Below, one piece after another: positions 1 through 10,869 of a stretch of DNA of 64,000 nt. Position 1 is the first letter of the stretch, and each line of letters opens with the position of its first letter. The notes beneath the pieces were generated by a model that worked only from the letters and a program-made list of their open reading frames with translations, had not been told where the DNA came from and ran no database searches. The DNA comes from Chelonoidis abingdonii (Eukaryota; Chordata; Testudines; Testudinidae), in the NCBI RefSeq assembly GCF_003597395.2, contig NC_133773.1:60625407-60689406 (forward strand). The letters run 5' to 3'. The position numbers and the translations under genes were made by a program.

Positions 1-233
1 GATTCCTAATGGACTTTTGAGCTAAACCAAAATCACCATGTCCACAAAGCCTTTGGCACCATTTTAACTAAACTGGTTTAAAATCTGACCTTAAGCATCC
101 ACATAAATAAGCCCACAGAAATGGCAGGGCTGAGAATGGAATCCAGATCTCCTGACTTCCTTGATCAGTACACTATCCACCGGATGACTACAGATACATA
201 AATGAAGTGGAAGTTTCTATGCCACTGTCAGTA

Positions 234-594
234 GGCCCTGGTCTACACTACAAATTTATGTTGGTATAACTACACCTCTGAGGGCTTGTCTAGACTACCT
301 GCTGGATCGGTGGGCAGCAACTGATCCAGCAGGGGTTGATTTATCACATCTAGTCTAGACCAGGCCTGAGTGGTGTGGAAAATCCCCGGAGCAACATAGT
401 TATATCCATCTAACTCCCAGTGTACACAGCGCTATGTTGACAGAAGTCTTCTCCCATCAACATAACTGCCACCTCTCAGGGCAGTGGAGTACCTACGCTG
501 ATGGGAGAAGCTCTCTTGTTGGCATAGGCGGCATTTCCACTAAGTGCCACGGCGACCCAGCTGCTTCAGTGCTGTAAGTGTAGACAAGTCCTTA
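234..594. mobile_element. MITE with nested second MITE
   Basis: Terminal inverted repeats: GGTCTACACT at 240-249 against AGTGTAGACAAG at 578-589. Inside it, 281-368 is a second short element with its own ends (AGGGCTTGTCTAGACTAC and CTAGTCTAGACCAGGCCT) and a GCTGGATC/GATCCAGC hairpin. Both are of the GTCTACAC-ended non-autonomous DNA transposon type common in turtles and crocodilians. Confidence 0.65.
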
Positions 595-1366
595 GAAAAA
601 CTGTGTCTGCTAGGTCCCATGTCTCTGATTCCCTTAATCCAGGTATCTTTGCACTGAGCAGGCTATCCTGTAAAAATTTGCAGCCATGGTGTTATCTCCT
701 CAATACTTCCTCACCATTGGTTTGATTACCCTTATTGTATTAAGTGACCCTTCCTTTTAGGAGTTCTAATTTGTTTTCTTTTGGGAGCTTTTTTATTGGT
801 GACTTGCATCATTCAAGAGGTTTTGTTTTTGTTTTTCCAAAATAAACTTGTCTGCTGCAATTTTTAAAACATACTTCAATATCAGCATACCACATCAGAG
901 TGCACATCTTGGGAGGGTTGAAGGCATCCCAATACTCAAATAATTGAATGCAAATCCTTGATGGGACTTCTTGCTTACGTGTAGCTTAAGTGCAGCTTCT
1001 TGCTTCAGTGTAGCTGTTTAAAATAATCTGCTCTGTAACACCAGGGAAACTCCCATGGGAATTTGCCCAGATGAAATAGAACAGAATCTGGTCGGGGTGA
1101 TTTATAAGCATTTCTTAAGTAACAGCTGCAATTCTCTCACTTGACTTTAAATTAACATGAGAATCATACCTATAATGGTTGGGCAGAGTTGCAAGATTAA
1201 GTAGATTTCTAATATCACACAAACAAACTGATCTCTCTTCTGTGCACTGATGCAAAATTTACCTAGATAACAAGTGGAATAAAATGCACAGGAGAGAAGA
1301 TAAATTAGGCCTTGATCATGAACGTGAGTGGAACACGCTATATTTCAATGGAAATGGGTTACATAC
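595..1366. other. Intron, no recognised feature
   Basis: AT-rich intronic sequence 3' (in gene orientation) of the SH3-2 exon. I searched both strands for the SH3-3 exon and did not find it. Confidence 0.5.
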
Positions 1367-1497
1367 AATCACTTTAACGAAGTTGGCAGGAAATATCCCT
1401 GTGCGATTCCTGAGTTTTCCTCTGTACCACTCATTATCTATTTTCTCCAAAAGATAAACAGTCTCTCCAGAATGGAGGTCCAAATCATCAGCATGCT
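1367..1497 (-). CDS. SH3D19: SH3D19 exon, body of SH3-2
   Basis: 131-nt exon; acceptor CTTACAG, donor GTATGT (1366-1361), ends in phase 0. It encodes EHADDLDLHSGETVYLLEKI followed by DNEWYRGKLRNRTGIFPANF and VKVI. This is a canonical SH3: acidic RT loop (ADDLDL), the conserved tryptophan in EWYRGK, and the GIFPANFV 3-10 helix/proline-pocket motif. It is the last SH3D19 exon I can recognise before the window's left edge; the SH3-3 exon must lie further left. Confidence 0.96.
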
Positions 1498-1924
1498 CTG
1501 TAAGACAGCATCATTTCAGTTACAGTCAGTGTCAAATGCAGTGAATTTCTCTAAGTAAAAGCTTATTAAATATACACCATACCCAAAAGTTGAATCAGTT
1601 TTAAAAAGTCTTTATTAACATGGGTATACAGTTTGACATGTAAGCTTTAACTCAAAATTGGTCTGAGCTAAAACCATGGATCAGAACATCCACATATTCA
1701 GGGTAAGCCTGGATCCAAACTTAGCAACTTGGGCTCTGCAACTGTACCACATTTCAAATTCCTGTGAAAATCAAAAAGCTACATGCCTTTTAAACCTGTG
1801 TTCCAAAGAACAGAAGAAAAGTTTTGACTATTTTCTTCTCTGCTTTGGAAGCACATGATCTGAGCTCACATTTTACACTATTAGTCAAACTATACACTTA
1901 TTAGTATTATTTATGTGCACTCAC

Positions 1925-1979
1925 CTGCTGGAAAATCATGCAGCACTACAGCATGAGGAGCACTTTTGTCAGAAACCCT
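1925..1979 (-). CDS. SH3D19: SH3D19 exon, start of SH3-2
   Basis: 55-nt exon (18 codons plus one base). Acceptor ATATTCAG, donor GTGAGT (1924-1919). It encodes RVSDKSAPHAVVLHDFPA, where AVVLHDF is the ALYDY-box equivalent that opens the second SH3 domain. The leftover G joins AG of the 1497 exon to give E. It is too short to stand out as an open frame and was found by matching the expected protein. Confidence 0.93.
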
Positions 1980-3097
1980 CTGAATATTGTTTGAACCCTT
2001 ACAAAAAACACAAGCAATTTTGAAATTATGAAAAATATTAACATGAACATTCTATTATTAATTCTGAAAGATATTTTTGGTTTTGGACACAATTCTATCA
2101 TGCATGTATGATTCCAAACTGCCACCATTAAAGAAATGGGCCTGATTCTTCTCTCACTTATACTGGTTTAAATCAAAAGTAATTCCATTGAATGCAGTCA
2201 CCCGGGTGTAGAACCAATGTAAATGACAGGCAAATTGATGCAGTGTATTCATATCCACTATCTCTTATCCAACTGTATTACAACAATTTTGGAGTTTTGC
2301 AGCACACTCTATCTGGAGACTTTTGCCATGTTATTCTGATGGTACTGCCTTTATACCCCTTAAAACCTCTATAGACCTTTTCTGTCATAGTAATGACTCT
2401 CACAGTAACTTTCCTTCTTCTAGGAGCACCAGACTTTGCTGGTTGATGGCACTTATATCTTCCCCCTTTTTGTTTTTGGCCATCAGCTATGTCATCTCCA
2501 TAACATATTTGGCTCATGAAGTATTCATCTAGAGGTTTTTCTACGTTGTAGTGCAAATAAAGGTACTCTACTGATAAGATTTGGTTGGGGCTGTGCACGA
2601 TATTCAATGTAAAACTAAACATAGATATTAAATTTCAACACTGGCAGTTTTTTGAGTTTGCAGATTCTGTGAACATGTGATGTTTCACATGAACATTCTT
2701 ATATCAGTGAAATTTTAGTTAAGTTGGGGGTGCATTTTTATATTAACTAGTTCCTTTTCTATACTAGGAAAATTTTCTAAAAAATTTCTCACAGTTTCTA
2801 ACATCAGTTTGGCTGAACAAATTTTAGCAACATTGTGAGCCCTAGTATAGATAGGCTATCAGCTGTCCACATATTAAACATCACATCAATTATGCTCAGA
2901 GCTGTTCATATAAATGAAGTTTTCCTAGGGGAATGTTTTCATGCATTTTGAAACTCTGGTGAATTTTGAGCTGGGATTGGCTGCATGGTTAAAGTCAAAT
3001 AGCTGTAGTCATATGATATTCCTGCTGGTTTCCTGATTGGCTAAGTACCCCTAGGCGCTTGAATCAGGGTCAGCAGAAGTCATTCTGACTTATTTTC
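1980..3097. other. Intron with one old repeat fragment
   Basis: Mostly unique-looking AT-rich intron. 2138-2200 (GGCCTGATTCTTCTCTCACTTATACTGGTTT region) resembles the repeat fragment at 32920-32995. Open frames in this stretch show no protein-like composition. Confidence 0.45.
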
Positions 3098-3250
3098 TCA
3101 GGGCTTGTCTACAGTACACCATTCAACTAGTTGCGCTTCAGTTGCTTGTATTGCACCAATTGAAGCACCAGTGATTGAATGTCTCCATACTAGTCACTCT
3201 CAACTATTTTAAGGTTTGCCCTTAAGTCCACACTAAATCAGCCCTAAACC
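3098..3250. mobile_element. MITE fragment, GTCTAC-ended
   Basis: Begins with CAGGGCTTGTCTACAGTAC, the same terminus class as the element at 234-594, but the right-hand inverted end is missing or too diverged to place. Confidence 0.4.
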
Positions 3251-3282
3251 AATTAGAGTGGGCTATCAAAAATTCATTCATA

Positions 3283-3440
3283 AATTTCATAGATTTTAAG
3301 GCCAGAAGGAGCCATTGTGACAGTCTGACCTCCAGCATTCAAAGCTGGCAAACCTTAGTCCACCAGCTGAGAGCCCCCATTCTGCCCTTTCAGCAATGCG
3401 CCCCACATTAGCCCTGCCTACTCAGAAATACCCTCCCAGT
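3283..3440 (-). mobile_element. CR1 LINE 3' tail fragment
   Basis: TTCATAGATTTTAAGGCCAG followed by CTGACCTCC is the antisense of the standard CR1 3' end, so the element lies on the minus strand with its 3' end at 3283. Only the tail is present (5' truncated, as usual for CR1). Confidence 0.65.
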
Positions 3441-3964
3441 CATACCTCCACCCCTGCAGTGCAGGTCCTCACACAGTGATCTAACTATGGATTGCAAACT
3501 GAGACTACCTCAGCCCACCTGTGATTCATCAGAGTGAGATCATTGGCTAGTAGCCCATCAGTGGTTCACTAGTTAAGGAGCAGTACATTGCTGGAGGGAT
3601 GTGCATATATAGAAGTTGTGTGGAGTTTGCCTTGGAAGAGCATGGCTGGGGTACAGGGGTGATTCCATAGTAGGAGGTATCGCAACAGAGAGAGAGAGCA
3701 CTGACTCAGCTGATGATCCAAAAATGTTGGGAGACTGGCTTTTCTGAGTAGATTGGAGTAAGTTTATAGGGGAAATATCACAAAAACTACATATTAATCT
3801 ACCTCCCACCCACTGGTAGAAGGATTTCAACTCGCTGCCTTGGCTGATGAAGTGAGGGCTGATGAATTATTGCTTTGTTTGAATGTAATTCAATGCAATA
3901 CAAAGAATACATAACATGAACACAGTGCAAAAACTGAGCAATGTGAATTACAATGTACTGGAAC

Positions 3965-4225
3965 ATAACATAAGAACAGCCGTACTGGGTCCATCTAGTC
4001 CAATATCCTGTCTTCAGACAGTGGCCAATGCCAGGTGCCCCAGAGGGAGTGAACCTAACAGGTAATGATCAAGTGATCTTCTCCTGCCATCCATCTCCAC
4101 CTTCTGACAAACGGATCTAAAGGACACCATTCCTTACCCATCATGGCTAATAGCCCTTAATGGACTTAACCTCCTAGAATTTATCCAGTTCTCTTTTAAA
4201 CGCTGTTATAGTCCTATTAAGAATA
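3965..4225 (-). mobile_element. CR1-type LINE 3' fragment
   Basis: ACATAAGAACAGCCGTACTG, then CAGTGGCCAATGCCAGGTGC and a TAATAGCCCTTAATGGACTT block, are the antisense 3' UTR of a CR1 subfamily common in turtles. It ends about 200 bp from the SH3-1 exon at 4428. Confidence 0.65.
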
Positions 4226-4427
4226 AATGTATTCTTAATATGTATTAAATAAGAAATGCACACGTTTGATAAAATCAATGTGCTGCTGAGAGCTTGGAGT
4301 TGCTATTCTTATTATTAATCATTTTACCACATTTGGGCCCTGAAACTGTACAAATGCATAGCGAGGCACAATCCCTGCACAGACGAGTTTACCATCTAAA
4401 AAGATTTAATGAATTCTTAATGTTTAC

Positions 4428-4568
4428 CTTTTGCTTGCTTTTCAGACGCTCATCTAGGCGGGTGATTATCTTCATATGAGACAAGTGCACTTTGCCGGTT
4501 TCCCCTCCCTTTTGGCACTTGAAGTAATTGCTGTCAATCTGCTCCAGCAGCACAAGAACATCCCCATG
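4428..4568 (-). CDS. SH3D19: SH3D19 exon, second half of SH3-1
   Basis: 141-nt exon (47 codons, phase 0 both ends); acceptor TTAAAG, donor GTAAAC (4427-4422). It encodes HGDVLVLLEQIDSNYFKCQK then GETGKVHLSHMKIITRLDER, ending LKSKQK. GDVLVLLEQ is the n-Src side strand. The usual SH3 tryptophan (WW/WY) is replaced by NYFKC, and the GxxPxNY motif by GKVHLSHM, so SH3-1 is an atypical SH3 lacking the canonical proline-binding residues. The human domain is similarly atypical as I recall it. Confidence 0.95.
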
Positions 4569-4737
4569 CTTTAAGGTATGGTAACATTTTTTGAAACCAA
4601 GAGATTTAATAAACCAATATTACATTTTTCAGAGTGTAACCTTTAAAGCTTAAAGCAGTTGATGCTTTAACATAATAAAAAACTAATGATTTAGTGTGTA
4701 CCTTCAGAGAGAAAGAGAGAGAGAGAATTTCTTTTAC

Positions 4738-4806
4738 CTTGCAGCCGAGTTCTCCAGGGTTTCTAGAAGAGAAATCTTCCTTGGCAATTCCATGAGGCAC
4801 AGGCAG
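4738..4806 (-). CDS. SH3D19: SH3D19 exon, first half of SH3-1
   Basis: 69-nt exon (23 codons, phase 0 both ends); acceptor ATTTAG, donor GTAAAA (4737-4732). It encodes LPVPHGIAKEDFSSRNPGEL then GCK. This is the N-terminal part of the first SH3 domain: an atypical ALYDY-equivalent (AKEDFSSRNPGEL), with the pre-RT-loop acidic/GEL signature retained. Immediately after the donor is a GA-rich tract (4706-4727), which is intronic. Confidence 0.94.
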
Positions 4807-5252
4807 CTAAATAGAAATCCAGACAAATGAAATGAACTTGTACATTCTAAACACCTGAAATTCATGCTGCATGAACACAAGAGCCTGTACAGTGATGCAA
4901 TGTAATATAGATACATCCATCTTTCCCTCCTATGTGTTTTGGCCACTGGACAAACAATTTAGGAAAAAACTTTCAAAGTTTTTTTTAATTTTTTAATTTT
5001 ATTATTATTGTTATTATTATTAAAGAAAATGGGTATTTACAACTTAACTGCCATTTGTGCCTTTGAAAAATATCATCTATACAATGCAAATCAGAGTTTA
5101 AGGGTGCACAGAAGGGACAAGAGACCTTTCCCTTATCTCAGTCCTTGCTCACCCCACAGTGTAGCTTCCATTTCCTCCTAGCACCCCAGGTTCATTCACA
5201 AGACACCCAAAGGCTGTGGAGAAGGTCAGGAAGGAGGCAGAGCTATTATTTA

Positions 5253-5284
5253 TTGATAGATACATAGACAGACAGACAGACATA
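5253..5284. repeat. Short GACA/GATA tetranucleotide tract
   Basis: Tandem tetranucleotide run in the intron between the 4806 and 5423 exons. Confidence 0.6.
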
Positions 5285-5422
5285 AAAACAAACACCCCCC
5301 ATGGAAATATGCTGAAGGTAAAGAGCAGCAGACTCATCCCTCACAATAAAGCACCTTATACTCTGTACTGGAAACAGTTCTATCCTATATGCAAAAGCCA
5401 GGCACAATATCTCCACTCTCAC

Positions 5423-5687
5423 CATGTATTTATTGTAGAGAGAGTGCCCTGGTTTAGGTCGAGGTGGTAATGCTGGGTCTTGATTTTTTAAAACTTGACT
5501 CTTTGCTCTCTTGACTCCCATTCCAAACAGGTCATGTCTTTTATGGAGTGTCAGGTCAGACGAGGATCGGCAAAAAGGGTCCTTTTGGGAAGAGGTCTTG
5601 GTTCCAAAGTGTTTTGGTGGAGGTGGCCTTCCAGGAATGCCTTTAGGTGGAGGCAGTCGAGCTGGTACAATTTTTCCATCCACGGAC
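5423..5687 (-). CDS. SH3D19: SH3D19 exon, RPPPPK and RSSSD segment before SH3-1
   Basis: 265-nt exon (phase 2 in, 0 out). Acceptor CTCTAG, donor GTGAGA (5422-5417). It encodes RSVDGKIVPARLPPPKGIPG followed by RPPPPKHFGTK, then FCRSSSDLTLHKRH and AKSQVLKNQDPALPPRPK, ending PGHSLYNKYM. RSSSD looks like a phosphorylatable or 14-3-3-type serine cluster, and the proline runs are further SH3 ligands. It is the last exon of the disordered half; the next exon opens the first SH3 domain. Confidence 0.96.
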
Positions 5688-6330
5688 CTAGAGATTGGTT
5701 GAATGATCAAAGAAGTGTGCATTTGAAACAAGCATTTATACCCCCCGTAATCTCTGAGACGGCCACACAGAATTCAATACGGAAATAAGATTAATTAAAA
5801 CAGGAAGAACAATACAGTAGAATTTGGATTATTTGAAGCTCTCTGGAAATACCTGAAACCTTTGGATAAGTGAGGGAATTGAATAATCAAGGAAGCCTTC
5901 TCAGTAGGGTTCCTGGACTGCAGACTTCAAATCTTGCTAGCCAGTTCCAATTACAGGGAGCTGGCTGGCTGGCTTCCCTAGGGCTCTCTAACTAGGTAAG
6001 ACTTCAGCCAGGCCACCTACCATTAAAAAGCTTTGTCCAGAGCGGAAGTGCTTTGAATGAGGTGCTTTAACTGAAGCCCTATTGAACACTGCTGGTTCAC
6101 CTAGATTTAGGAAATCAATCTGACTCATTTCTTAGGATCTCACTTATCTGAAACATCCTGTCATGCGAACTGAATCATGCCACCAGCTAAACTGATGGGA
6201 CAAGACCCTACTTTGGATAACAGGCATCATCAGATTAATAGAACCATTTGCCACTTTTGTGAAATGAGATTATTCTGTACAGAAAGCTACATTCAGAATG
6301 TCCAGGCTTCCTGGTTAAGTTCTAAGTATA

Positions 6331-6425
6331 AATTTTCAAAAGTGCCAAGAGACTTAGGATCCTAAGTCTCATTGAATGTCTACAGGACTCAGACTCCTAA
6401 GTAACTTGTACACTTGAAAATGTAC
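6331..6425. mobile_element. Small palindromic MITE
   Basis: Ends ATTTTCAAAAGTGCC and (inverted) ATTTTCAAGTGTAC. It contains a perfect 18-bp palindrome, GACTTAGGATCCTAAGTC, at 6351-6368. The type is a short non-autonomous element with TTTTCAA ends seen repeatedly in turtle DNA. Confidence 0.5.
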
Positions 6426-8045
6426 CACTACAAACACTGGTCAAAAAGAGCTAAAATAAATGGTGCTGTCTGTACTGTGTATTCACGGAATGTGATTTTC
6501 AAAGGCTAAGAATGTGACCAAATCAATAACTTGTGTACTCAAAAGGCATCTCTCTTCTAAATAAGGACTGCTTTCCTGTCAAATTTCAGTTTTGTATCCC
6601 TAACTGGATAGGTACTAACACCGTCCAAAAACAGGATTTTTTTTTAAATAATGGAGAAATCTTTATGCAACCTTGAATATAGTGACCCAGATATTAGAAC
6701 CACCACAATATTACATGTTTCCTCTACAATTTACTCTGGCATTTTATAAGAGGTTCATTAGTTCAATGCAAACAAGTATTCACAAGCATGAGTTCTCAAA
6801 AGGTCGTAATAACAATAAGCCACCACAAGGTATGTATTAATAGGCTTTCGGCCTGCGTGTCTGGTGTTTCAGCAAGTGCCTTCAACGATTCGAGAAGAGT
6901 ATTAATAACCTCATCAATGCACCCACCACGTGTTCCTTATTGCTATTACAATATGGGCTCTAGTCAATACACAGTTTTGTGAGGATTTATGCCAGATATC
7001 GTTCCATTATGAAAGAAAGTCTTCTAAAAGAGTACGTGAACATAGTAGGAAAATGGTTATCTACATCTTTTCTCAACTATTTTGAATATATTTATTCTAA
7101 CCCTTTCTCTCTTTTTTCAGAATTTCTTGGACCTTCACCTCCCTATTCTTGTTCTTCAAAAACCCAGCTATCATTTCAGCACCAATTAATGTTCCTATGG
7201 CCCCCTTCAACTCACTTTTGTTTAAAAAAAAAAAAAAAAGACTGAGAGAAATCTTTTCATCTCTGTTCAGTTCCTCCTCCAATCCCTAATCTTCCACAAA
7301 TAAGCATTTTAAACTAAAATGACAAAAACACAATTAGGACTGTTTGAAAACTGAACCACAAAAATAACCAGATTCTCAGCCCACTTTTTGTGAGGAGATA
7401 TTATCAAATATCCAGCCTAAGAGATCTCATGTCTGGAAAATCACAGGGTTGTTATTAATCATAGGTCTTCTCTGAACTTGAGCAGAAAGGGAGGGGACAG
7501 AATTTCTATCTATGGGGTTCACGGAGAACATACGGGAGAGGTCAAGAGTGATCTAAAACTAAATAAAGGCAAAAAGTGATACACATATAAAGAGAAACAA
7601 TGAGTCATCTCATTTGCTCTCAAGGCAACTCTTCTTATAATCACTCTAACATTAGGAGATGCACTTAAACTTCAATAACAGAAATAGAGCTTTATTGTCA
7701 AGATATCGTAAACAGAGTAAATTCAGTTCCAGGATCAGCTCAAGCCTCCTGATATAGGAAGGGGGAGAGGGTGACACAGTAAAACTTTGTGCTGGGGTAC
7801 ACACCCAACTATAAAATCCATACATAGATATCAGTGCCTAGGTGGCCTTGGCTTATCAGCAGATCTTCTACCACTCACTATCCTGCCCCTGACAGTCAGT
7901 GGAGCCCTGGTCCAGGGCTGGCCTACTTCCTTTTGCCTGTGAGTGCTACTCCTCTTCCTGTTGCTGAAGGGGTTAGGAAGGCTGTCGTTCCTCCCACAGT
8001 TCCACTAGGGTCTCGGGACTGAAGAGTAAGCAAACTGTGGAGGTA
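6426..8045. other. Intron, few features
   Basis: AT-rich intron with an A-run at 7224-7240. 7840-8020 is slightly GC-richer but has no recognised repeat ends or protein similarity. Confidence 0.4.
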
Positions 8046-8053
8046 CTGTACAG

Positions 8054-8385
8054 CAGTGGTTCTCAAAGCCCATCCACCACTTGTTCAGGGAAAGCTCTGG
8101 CAGGCCGGATCGGTTTGTTTACCTGCCATGTCTGCAGGTTCAGCCGATTGCGGCTCTCACTGGCCGCAGTTGGCCGCTCCAGGCCAATGGGGGTCTGTGG
8201 GAAGCAGTGGCCAGCACATCCCTTCGGCCGCGCCGCTTCCTGCAGCCCCCATTGGCCTGGAGCAGCCAACTGCAGCCAGTGGGAGCTGCGATCAGCTGCA
8301 CCTGCAGACGTGGCAGGTAAACAAACTGACTCGGCCTGCCAGAGCTTTCCCTGAACAAGCAGTGGATGGGCTTTGAGAACTACTG
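8054..8385. mobile_element. hAT-type palindromic MITE with near-perfect 8-bp TSD
   Basis: Starts CAGTGGTTCTCAAAGCCCAT and ends as its inverse, CTTTGAGAACTACTG. Flanks are CTGTACAG (8046-8053) and CTGTACAT (8386-8393), an 8-bp target duplication with one mismatch and the T/A positions typical of hAT. The two halves are inverted copies for most of their length, so the transcript would fold into a long hairpin. GC-rich against an AT-rich intron. Same family as 18184-18499. Confidence 0.85.
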
Positions 8386-8520
8386 CTGTACATAACGCAT
8401 CTAGAGCTTCAGAATGACCGCTGACCTGGCACCTTTCCTCTTCAGCAACAATTCCTAGAAGGGCAACTGCCCCCTCTTTGCTCCCACAGCCCAAGCCCAG
8501 CCACAAGAGCAAGTGAAGAT

Positions 8521-10165
8521 TCATAGATTCATAGACTCTAGGACTGGAAGGGACCTCAAGAGGTCATCGAATCCAGTCCCCTGCCCTCATGGCAGGACCA
8601 AATACTGTCTAGACCATCCCTGGTAGACATTTATCTAACCTACTCTTAAATATCTCCAGAGATGGAGATTCCACAACCTCCCTAGACAATTTATTCCAGT
8701 GTTTAACTATCTACTGACAGTTAGAATTTTCTAAAGCACCTAATCTCTTTCTGCGTTTAAGCATGTACTTTTTTCATTAGTAGCAAGTTGAAGTTTCTCC
8801 TCCTCCTAGGAACCCTTTTAATACCTGAATGCTTTCGATCTTCCTCTCAGTCTTCTTTCCAAACTATAACCTCTTTTCACTTCCTTATAGATCTTTCTCA
8901 GACTTTAATCATTCTTGTTTCTCTCCTGACCCTCTCCGTTTTCCATCTTCTTGAAATGCAGGGTCCCAGAATGACCAATCCTCCATTGCGCCAAACCAGC
9001 CAGGATCGATGAATATTTCTGTCTATTGTTACAAACATTATGGCATCAGAATCCGGTTGCTTTTTGCACGGTATACACGTTGTCTATTATCTTATTACTT
9101 CCTTTTTTTTTGTTTCGTATTTTATCTTTTCTTTGATTTCCCTTCTTCCATCCGTCATTCCTCCCCATTTGATCATCGACTAGACTTTCAATCTATGCAA
9201 TCTTTGATATATGACAGCCCGTCGTCCACCAGTCTTCCGAACCCTTGTATCACGATGGACCTTATAATACTTTGGTACGTATTCCGTATCACCCGCTATT
9301 ACATCATGAATTTATTGGCCTATTATTTTAGGATTCAGTGCGGACGTATCAATCCTTACTTTAATCTAGAACACATCCCATCTCACTTACGACATGATCC
9401 TTCCTATCAAAGAAAGAGGGAACCTATCTTTGGTGCCATTGTTCTTAAATCCCATTCTGACTAATTCCCACTGTCTCGGTACCCCCCCTCCTTTACCATT
9501 CAAGTTTTGAGCTATGTTTTATTACTTGTTCATATACTCCTGGGGAAGTTAAACTAATTGTCTGTTTTCCTGGGGTGACTTATTCCCCTTATATATGTGG
9601 CAATTCTTCCATCTCATGAATCTTCCGCTACAGACCTTCAAAATAATAGCTGTAATACCTCCTAGTTAGCTCTGCTATTTAGTGTTTATCATGCCTTGGT
9701 ATTGCATGATCTAATTTTTTAATATTTTAACTGTTCTTTTATTTATCTTACCCCCCTCCTAAGTCATTCACTATTGTACTTCTTCAGATTCTCATGGAAG
9801 AGGAACCAAGAATTATAACATCTCTGCATTTTCAATTTCCTAGTTTCTCCTCTCAGAGCGTGCACACGCCTATGGTATTTTGGTCAATTTTTAAAAAGTC
9901 TTATGTTTCCCTTAGTCCTAGATAGAGTTCGAGCTATTTTGCTTTAGCCTTTCTATCTTGCCTCATCTTTGTTTCCTATATTATCCTTTGTATTACCTAG
10001 TTCACTTTATAAAACTCTTTTTTTTTAGTCATGCATTTCCTGTAACCAATGGTCTTTTGCACATTTTTTCGTTTTCTTTCCTACCATCGGATACTTTTTG
10101 GGCCTTAATATGTCCTTATGATAGCTGTGATGTTTTTCTGTGGAGGATGCAGCAAGTATATGTTC
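8521..10165 (-). mobile_element. CR1 LINE, 3' end and RT region, error-filled copy
   Basis: 8521-8700 is a clean antisense CR1 3' end (CTAGGACTGGAAGGGACCTC and the following GTCCAGTCCCCTGCCCT block). From about 8700 the match to CR1 continues in order but with frequent single-base gaps and substitutions. The stretch from about 8990 is a second, shortened version of 11924-13560. No reading frame survives. I take 8700 onward as unpolished gap-fill sequence. Confidence 0.65.
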
Positions 10166-10436
10166 CAGCTCTATTCTCTTCAGTATGTGGAGAGCTAAAG
10201 CTATGAGAACAGAGGTAGGCATATCAACAGAAGGGATAGAGTCTGATTCCATCTTCTAAATGACTTCCCTTTCAACGTTACCAATTACACATTTTGCATT
10301 GTTCTATGTGCAGCCATTATGAGTGGATTATATTCAAAGCACTACCGCAAATCTTCTACTTCTTGTTATTTACGTGATAGTCGCATATAGGATAGTCGAC
10401 AACTCAACTTATCTAATTGTAACTAATTCTATCACC

Positions 10437-10478
10437 TAGGCGAAGGCTGTCCAGAGCTTTGATCTTGTTCAACTTCCG
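10437..10478 (-). pseudogene. Corrupted duplicate of the SH3D19 exon at 13841-13899
   Basis: This stretch aligns in order with the exon at 13841-13899: the shared CCTAGGTGA donor side (10433-10440 against 13838-13846), then a shortened, error-filled exon body, then similar intron sequence. It has many single-base gaps and no usable reading frame. Because the surrounding several kilobases also match the right side of the gap in order, I take it as an assembly error (unpolished long-read sequence) and not a biological pseudoexon. Confidence 0.7.
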
Positions 10479-10869
10479 ACAGAAACACAACATCTATTTA
10501 TGAAGTAGCGGTAAGTTGTTTAAATTACCTTTTATTTAATATTTAACGGACTGTAACTTCAACAGAGGCAAGGATCTAAGAGACTTTAGGGGCATCTCTT
10601 ATTAAATTATAATTCCCATGGGTATGAATTTAGGAATGGGAATTATGCTCATACAATAAATATATGATACTTACTTGGTATTATTCTCTCTCAAATTCGG
10701 GGACCCGTCACTTGGTGATGATAAAAAGTAACTGACATGCACTGATATAATTTGGTTAAGCCCACTGCAGGATGGACTAGCATCATGGGTGTCTCTGAGT
10801 TACTATTCTTCTCTCTGCGTCAGAATGCTCTCTTGGCTTGAGTTAATTGTGTAATTAATTCACCGGTGT

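Noticed and set aside
1..1366. Third SH3 exon of SH3D19
   Set aside because: No minus-strand segment with an ALYDY-like or GIFPxNFV motif and flanking splice sites was found.
5246..5731. 161-codon frame containing the SH3D19 segment
   Set aside because: Only 5423-5687 is exon; the remainder is intron on both sides past clear splice sites.
8063..8524. 153-codon frame, minus strand, with matching frames on the other strand
   Set aside because: Lies across a palindromic MITE, so both strands give similar frames. No protein family resemblance.
10437..10478. Real tandem exon duplication in SH3D19
   Set aside because: The whole flanking 3.8 kb, including two unrelated LINEs, is duplicated with sequencing-type errors next to a fixed-size gap.
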